A stretch of DNA of 9,737 bases from NCBI GenBank assembly GCA_027295555.1, contig JAPUKT010000458.1, positions 1 to 9,737 of the forward strand, in the 5' to 3' direction. The notes below the pieces were generated by a model, which saw nothing but the letters and a program-made list of their open reading frames with translations, was not told the DNA's origin and made no database searches. The stretch's first letter is position 1. Every line of letters starts with the position of its first letter. Below, piece by piece: positions 6,416 through 9,737 of the stretch. Position numbers and translations under genes: made by a program. This stretch comes from Deltaproteobacteria bacterium (GTDB lineage Bacteria > Myxococcota_A > Polyangia > Polyangiales > Houyiibacteriaceae).

Positions 6416-6420
6416 AGGAG
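6416..6420 (+). promoter_or_regulatory. Strong ribosome binding site of fadN
   Basis: AGGAG lies six bases before the ATG at 6427, in a purine-rich run (AGGAGAGAGGT). It fixes the start of fadN and is much stronger than the sites of the other genes here, which fits high expression. The rest of the 77-bp gap (6350-6426) shows no clear promoter hexamers and no terminator after hisN. Confidence 0.8.
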
Positions 6421-6426
6421 AGAGGT

Positions 6427-8793
6427 ATGACCAAACCAGTTCGGCGAGCAGGCGTGATCGGAGCAGGCGTCATGGGCAGCGGTATCATGGCGCACTTTGC
6501 CAACGCCGGGATCGACGTGGTGATGCTCGACATCGTCCCCCCGGGGTTGAGCGAGAAAGACAAGAAGGACCCAGCGAAGCGCAACGGGTTTTCAGCGGAA
6601 GGCTTGAAGAACGCGCTCAAGGCGAAGCCGGCGGCGTTTTTCTACCCGGCCTATGCCAAGCGGATCAGGGTTGGGAACCTGGAGGACGATATCGGGCTGC
6701 TGAAAGGTTGCGACCTGGTGATCGAGGCGATCATCGAAAACCTCGACATCAAGCGCAGCCTCTTCGATAGGCTCGAAAACACCCTCGACGAAGGGACGAT
6801 CATCGCCTCGAACACCTCGGGTCTCCGTATCGAGGACATGCTTCAGGGGCGCGCCGATTGGTTCCGCCAGAGCTTCCTGGTGATGCACTTCTTCAACCCG
6901 GTCCGTTACATGAAGCTGCTCGAGCTCGTCGCAGGTGACGAGACCGACCCCGCCGTGATGAGCCGAATGAAGGCCTTCGGGGAGAACCAGCTCGGGAAGG
7001 GGATTGTCGTCGGGAAGGACACGCCGAACTTCGTCGGCAACCGCGTCGGTTGCTACTCAATGTCGCTCACGATGCACCAGATGCTCGAAGACAAGCTCAC
7101 CCCAGAAGACGTCGATGCGATTACGGGCCCTCCGATGGGACACCCGAAGAGCGCCAGCTTTCGCACGGCCGACATGGTGGGGATCGATACGTTCAAGCAC
7201 GTATCGGACAATTGTTACGAGGCACTCCCTGACGACCCGGAGCGCGACGTGTTCAAGCCGCCCCAATTCATGGTCGAGATGGTCGAGAAGAAGCTCCTCG
7301 GAAACAAGACCAAGGGCGGCTTCTACAAGAAGACCAAGGAAGGCATTCAGACCTTCGACCCGTTCACGCTCGCGTACCGGGCCAAGGGCGGCGATGCGGA
7401 CATCAAGAAGTTCTGTAAGGGGCTCAAAGGCTCGCCGGCCGATCGCGTGAAGGCTTTGGTCGAAAACGACGGCCCCGCGGGGCAGTTCGCGTGGAAGGTT
7501 CTTTCGCGGACCCTTACCTATTCGGCCAACAAGATCGGCGAGATCACCGACGACGTCGAAGCCATTGATGACGCGATGAAGTGGGGATACAACTGGGACC
7601 TCGGGCCCTTCGAGACCTGGGATGCCATCGGATTCAAGGCCGGCTACGATCGGATCAAGGCGGATGGGCTCCCGCTTCCCGAATCGGTCGACAAGATGGT
7701 CGCGTCGGGAGCCGAGAGCTTTTACACAAACGACGGGCGCGTCTTCAATCTCGTGAAGGGCGAGTACCAGGCACGCGAGATCGACCGCCGCAACGCAAGC
7801 CTGACCATCATGCAACGGGGCGAGGCGGCCGTCTTCAGCAACCGCGGCGCGGAAGCCTGGGATCTCGGCGACGGGGTGCTCGGTCTCACGTTCACCACGA
7901 AGGCCAACAGCATCGACGATCAGATCGTCACAGCGCTGTCCGAGTCGGTCACGATCGGCGAGCGCGATTTCCGGGGCCTGCTGATCTACAACGAGGGTGA
8001 CCATTTCAGTGTTGGCGCCAACCTATTTGCCGTGGTCATGGCAGCCCAGCAAAAGGCGTGGGACCAGATCGGGGACACGATCTCGGGCCTTCAAAGCGCC
8101 GTCCAGCGCATGAAGTACTCCACGATCCCGGTCGTCGCGGCTCCGTTCGGCATGACGGTCGGCGGCGGGCTCGAGGTCTGCATGGGCGCCGACGCGGTCC
8201 AGGCCGGCGCGGAGACCTACGCTGGGCTCGTCGAGGTAGGCGTGGGGCTGCTCCCCGGTGGCGGGGGCAACATGAACATGTTGTGGCGCGCGCTCGAAGG
8301 CATTCCTGACGGCACGGACGTCGACTACCTACCGTTCGTATCGCGAACCTTCCAAAACATCGCGATGGCGCGGGTTGCAATGAGTGGAGCCGAGGCACGC
8401 GAGTTCGGTTACTTCCGCAAGAGCGACGGCATCTCCTTCGACAGGGCGCGCCTGCTCACCGAGGCCAAGGGCCGCGTCATCGGCATGGCCGACTCTGGAT
8501 ATCATCCGCCGGCGCCACGATCGTACCGACTGCCTGGTGAGAGCGGGATCGCGACGCTCGACATGATGATCGACACGCTCATCGCAGGTGGTTACGCGAG
8601 CGAGCACGACGCATTGATCGCCCGCAAGGTCGCCGTGGTCCTTTGTGGCGGCCCGTCAGGCAACTCGCACGAGGTCACCGAGCAGCAGATGCTCGATCTC
8701 GAAAAGGAAGCTTTCGTCAGCCTTTGCGGCGAGCCGAAGAGCCAGGAACGCATGCAGCACATGCTGACCACCAACAAGCCCCTGAGAAACTAG
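6427..8793 (+). CDS. fadN: FadN-type 3-hydroxyacyl-CoA dehydrogenase / enoyl-CoA hydratase
   Basis: This bifunctional beta-oxidation enzyme hydrates trans-2-enoyl-CoA and oxidises the 3-hydroxyacyl-CoA with NAD+. The dehydrogenase domain is N-terminal: dinucleotide motif GAGVMG (G12, G14, G17), SNTSG (128-132), VMHFFNP with the catalytic H154 and N157, and KDTPNFVGNRVG (197-208). A C-terminal dehydrogenase helical region follows (about 209-450, including PKSASFRTADMVGID). The crotonase domain covers about 460-700: oxyanion segment FSVGANL (G530, A531), GGGLEVCMGAD (E583) and LVEVGVGLLPGGGG (E603), so both acid/base glutamates are present. The domain order is the reverse of E. coli FadB/FadJ and matches Bacillus FadN, as does the length of 788 residues (about 789 for FadN from memory). 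The thiolase gene starts 93 bp downstream, the expected partner. The stop codon lies inside a hairpin. Confidence 0.95.
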   Translation: MTKPVRRAGVIGAGVMGSGIMAHFANAGIDVVMLDIVPPGLSEKDKKDPAKRNGFSAEGLKNALKAKPAAFFYPAYAKRIRVGNLEDDIGLLKGCDLVIEAIIENLDIKRSLFDRLENTLDEGTIIASNTSGLRIEDMLQGRADWFRQSFLVMHFFNPVRYMKLLELVAGDETDPAVMSRMKAFGENQLGKGIVVGKDTPNFVGNRVGCYSMSLTMHQMLEDKLTPEDVDAITGPPMGHPKSASFRTADMVGIDTFKHVSDNCYEALPDDPERDVFKPPQFMVEMVEKKLLGNKTKGGFYKKTKEGIQTFDPFTLAYRAKGGDADIKKFCKGLKGSPADRVKALVENDGPAGQFAWKVLSRTLTYSANKIGEITDDVEAIDDAMKWGYNWDLGPFETWDAIGFKAGYDRIKADGLPLPESVDKMVASGAESFYTNDGRVFNLVKGEYQAREIDRRNASLTIMQRGEAAVFSNRGAEAWDLGDGVLGLTFTTKANSIDDQIVTALSESVTIGERDFRGLLIYNEGDHFSVGANLFAVVMAAQQKAWDQIGDTISGLQSAVQRMKYSTIPVVAAPFGMTVGGGLEVCMGADAVQAGAETYAGLVEVGVGLLPGGGGNMNMLWRALEGIPDGTDVDYLPFVSRTFQNIAMARVAMSGAEAREFGYFRKSDGISFDRARLLTEAKGRVIGMADSGYHPPAPRSYRLPGESGIATLDMMIDTLIAGGYASEHDALIARKVAVVLCGGPSGNSHEVTEQQMLDLEKEAFVSLCGEPKSQERMQHMLTTNKPLRN

Positions 8794-8827
8794 TGTGCGG
8801 ATCTTTTCGCTCGCACACTACATTTTT
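8791..8827 (+). terminator. Hairpin plus T-run overlapping the fadN stop codon
   Basis: TAGTGTGCG (8791-8799) and CGCACACTA (8812-8820) are perfect inverted repeats of nine bases around a 12-base loop, followed two bases later by TTTTT (8823-8827). The 5' arm begins with the TAG stop codon of fadN. The layout fits an intrinsic terminator or attenuator, but it lies between fadN and fadA, which are usually cotranscribed, so partial read-through or an mRNA-stabilising role is also possible. Confidence 0.55.
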
Positions 8828-8873
8828 GGATCGGACCTAAGCGCAGCGGTTTACTCGCGGAGAAACAGGGATC

Positions 8874-8878
8874 AGGAG
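8874..8878 (+). promoter_or_regulatory. Ribosome binding site of fadA
   Basis: AGGAG lies eight bases before the ATG at 8887, an ideal spacing, and fixes the thiolase start. Between the hairpin and this site (8828-8873) I see no convincing promoter hexamers, so fadA probably depends at least partly on read-through from fadN. Confidence 0.75.
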
Positions 8879-8886
8879 AAAAGAAC

Positions 8887-9737
8887 ATGACCGATATCGT
8901 TGTCGTAGATGCCGTTCGAAGCGCCGTGGGGCGCGCGAAGAAGGGTTCATTGGCCAACCGTCGCCCAGACGAGCTCGCGGGAGAGGTCGTCCGTGGCCTC
9001 CTGGCGCGTAACCCCGAGGTGAAGCCAGAGATGGTCGAGGATTTCATCCTTGGCTGCGCGTTCCCCGAGGGTGAGCAAGGGATGAACGTCGCGCGCATGG
9101 TCGGCGTGCTGGGCGGCCTTCCCGAAGAGACTTCCGCCATGACGATCAACCGCTTCTGCTCGAGCGGTCTTCAGGCCATCGCGCTTGGCGCTGGTGCGAT
9201 TGCAGCCGGTTACAACGACGTGGTGATCGCGGGCGGCGTCGAGTCTATGACGATGGTGCCTCTGACCGGTAACACGCCGAGCGCCACGCCGGCGGTCAGG
9301 GCCGAGCAGCCGGATACCTTCACTCCGCTGGGCATCACCGCCGAGAACGTTGCCAACAAGTTCGGCATTAGCCGCGACCAGCAAGACGCGTTCGCGGTCC
9401 GGAGCCACGAAAAGGCGATCGCTGCGATCGAAAAGGGCGCGTTCGAGAACGAGATCGTGCCCGTGCACGGCGTTCGCTTCGATAGCAACGGCGAACGAGC
9501 CTTGTTCGGGTTCAAGGTTGACGAGCTGCCTCGTCCGGGGACGAACGTCGAAGGGCTGGCCAAGCTCCGCCCGGCGTTCGCCATGAACGGCAGCGTCACG
9601 GCGGGCAATTCCTCGCCGCTGTCCGACGGCGCAGCTGCGGCGATCATCATGAGCGCAGAGAAGGCCAACGAGCTCGGAGTGACGCCACTGGCGTACTTCC
9701 GCTCGTTCGCGACCGTTGGCGTCGACCCGTCGATCAT
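8887..9737 (+). CDS. fadA: Acetyl-CoA acyltransferase (thiolase), 3' end outside window
   Basis: This thiolase cleaves 3-ketoacyl-CoA with CoA to acetyl-CoA and a shortened acyl-CoA, the last step of beta-oxidation. The frame runs from the ATG at 8887 without a stop to the window end, giving 283 residues of an expected 390 or so. The start DIVVVDAVRSAVGRAKKG is typical of thiolases. The nucleophilic cysteine is C91 in INRFCSSGLQAIA, followed by the GGVESMTMVP block (about 116-125), and TAGNSSPLSDGAAA marks the junction with the second thiolase half. The C-terminal catalytic His and Cys motifs lie beyond the window, so activity cannot be fully judged. Pairing with fadN makes a degradative FadA role more likely than a biosynthetic acetoacetyl-CoA thiolase. 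An acyl-CoA dehydrogenase gene may follow, as in the Bacillus fadNAE arrangement, but this cannot be seen. Confidence 0.95.
   Translation, partial: MTDIVVVDAVRSAVGRAKKGSLANRRPDELAGEVVRGLLARNPEVKPEMVEDFILGCAFPEGEQGMNVARMVGVLGGLPEETSAMTINRFCSSGLQAIALGAGAIAAGYNDVVIAGGVESMTMVPLTGNTPSATPAVRAEQPDTFTPLGITAENVANKFGISRDQQDAFAVRSHEKAIAAIEKGAFENEIVPVHGVRFDSNGERALFGFKVDELPRPGTNVEGLAKLRPAFAMNGSVTAGNSSPLSDGAAAAIIMSAEKANELGVTPLAYFRSFATVGVDPSI

Noticed and set aside
6350..6426. Possible promoter hexamers upstream of fadN (TTGCCT or TTGCGG with 17-base spacers)
   Set aside because: The corresponding -10 positions match the consensus poorly, so no promoter can be called.
7057..8004. Minus-strand reading frame of 315 codons inside fadN
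   Set aside because: It is wholly antisense to the intact, motif-complete fadN and carries no recognisable motif; stop-poor antisense frames are expected in high-GC coding DNA.

Overview
This is a high-GC, densely packed bacterial chromosomal segment. The gene content points to a Myxococcota-like organism (the former Deltaproteobacteria): a lipoprotein built from Cys-rich repeats, a FadN/FadA beta-oxidation pair, and a membrane-anchored protein of no recognisable family. The assignment is an inference from gene content and composition; no rRNA or other marker is present. I saw no tRNA, rRNA, CRISPR array, insertion sequence, integrase or phage gene. No gap between genes exceeds about 110 bp, so there is no long empty stretch.

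Layout. (1) 1-927 (+): the C-terminal part of a sensor histidine kinase, cut by the window edge. Its tail overlaps, by 145 bp in antiparallel orientation, the end of (2) 783-1868 (-), an unrecognised single-pass membrane-anchored protein. (3) 1897-2409 (+): TrmL, a tRNA wobble-base ribose methyltransferase, divergent from gene 2 across only 28 bp. (4) 2440-3390 (+): a lipoprotein with eleven four-cysteine modules, 30 bp after trmL. (5) 3387-4490 (-): an extended SDR of the epimerase type whose usual catalytic residues look replaced; its stop codon shares the CTAG palindrome with the stop of gene 4. (6) 4511-5440 (-): an MGAT-like lysophospholipid acyltransferase 20 bp upstream of gene 5, so genes 6 and 5 probably form an operon. 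(7) 5546-6349 (+): a HisN-type inositol-monophosphatase-family phosphatase. (8) 6427-8793 (+): a FadN-type 3-hydroxyacyl-CoA dehydrogenase/enoyl-CoA hydratase fusion. (9) 8887 to the window end (+): a FadA thiolase missing its C-terminus.

How they fit together. Genes 8 and 9 supply the last three steps of fatty-acid beta-oxidation: hydration, dehydrogenation and thiolysis. A hairpin followed by a T-run overlaps the fadN stop codon, so FadA could be expressed at a different level from FadN. Genes 6 and 5 look like a lipid-modification pair: an acyltransferase plus a nucleotide-binding SDR of unknown substrate. The others appear to be housekeeping or stand-alone genes. Most of the window is ordinary. 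The points of interest are the extreme compaction (antiparallel and palindrome-sharing gene ends), the regular Cys modules, the altered SDR active site beside an acyltransferase, and two RNA hairpins at gene junctions.
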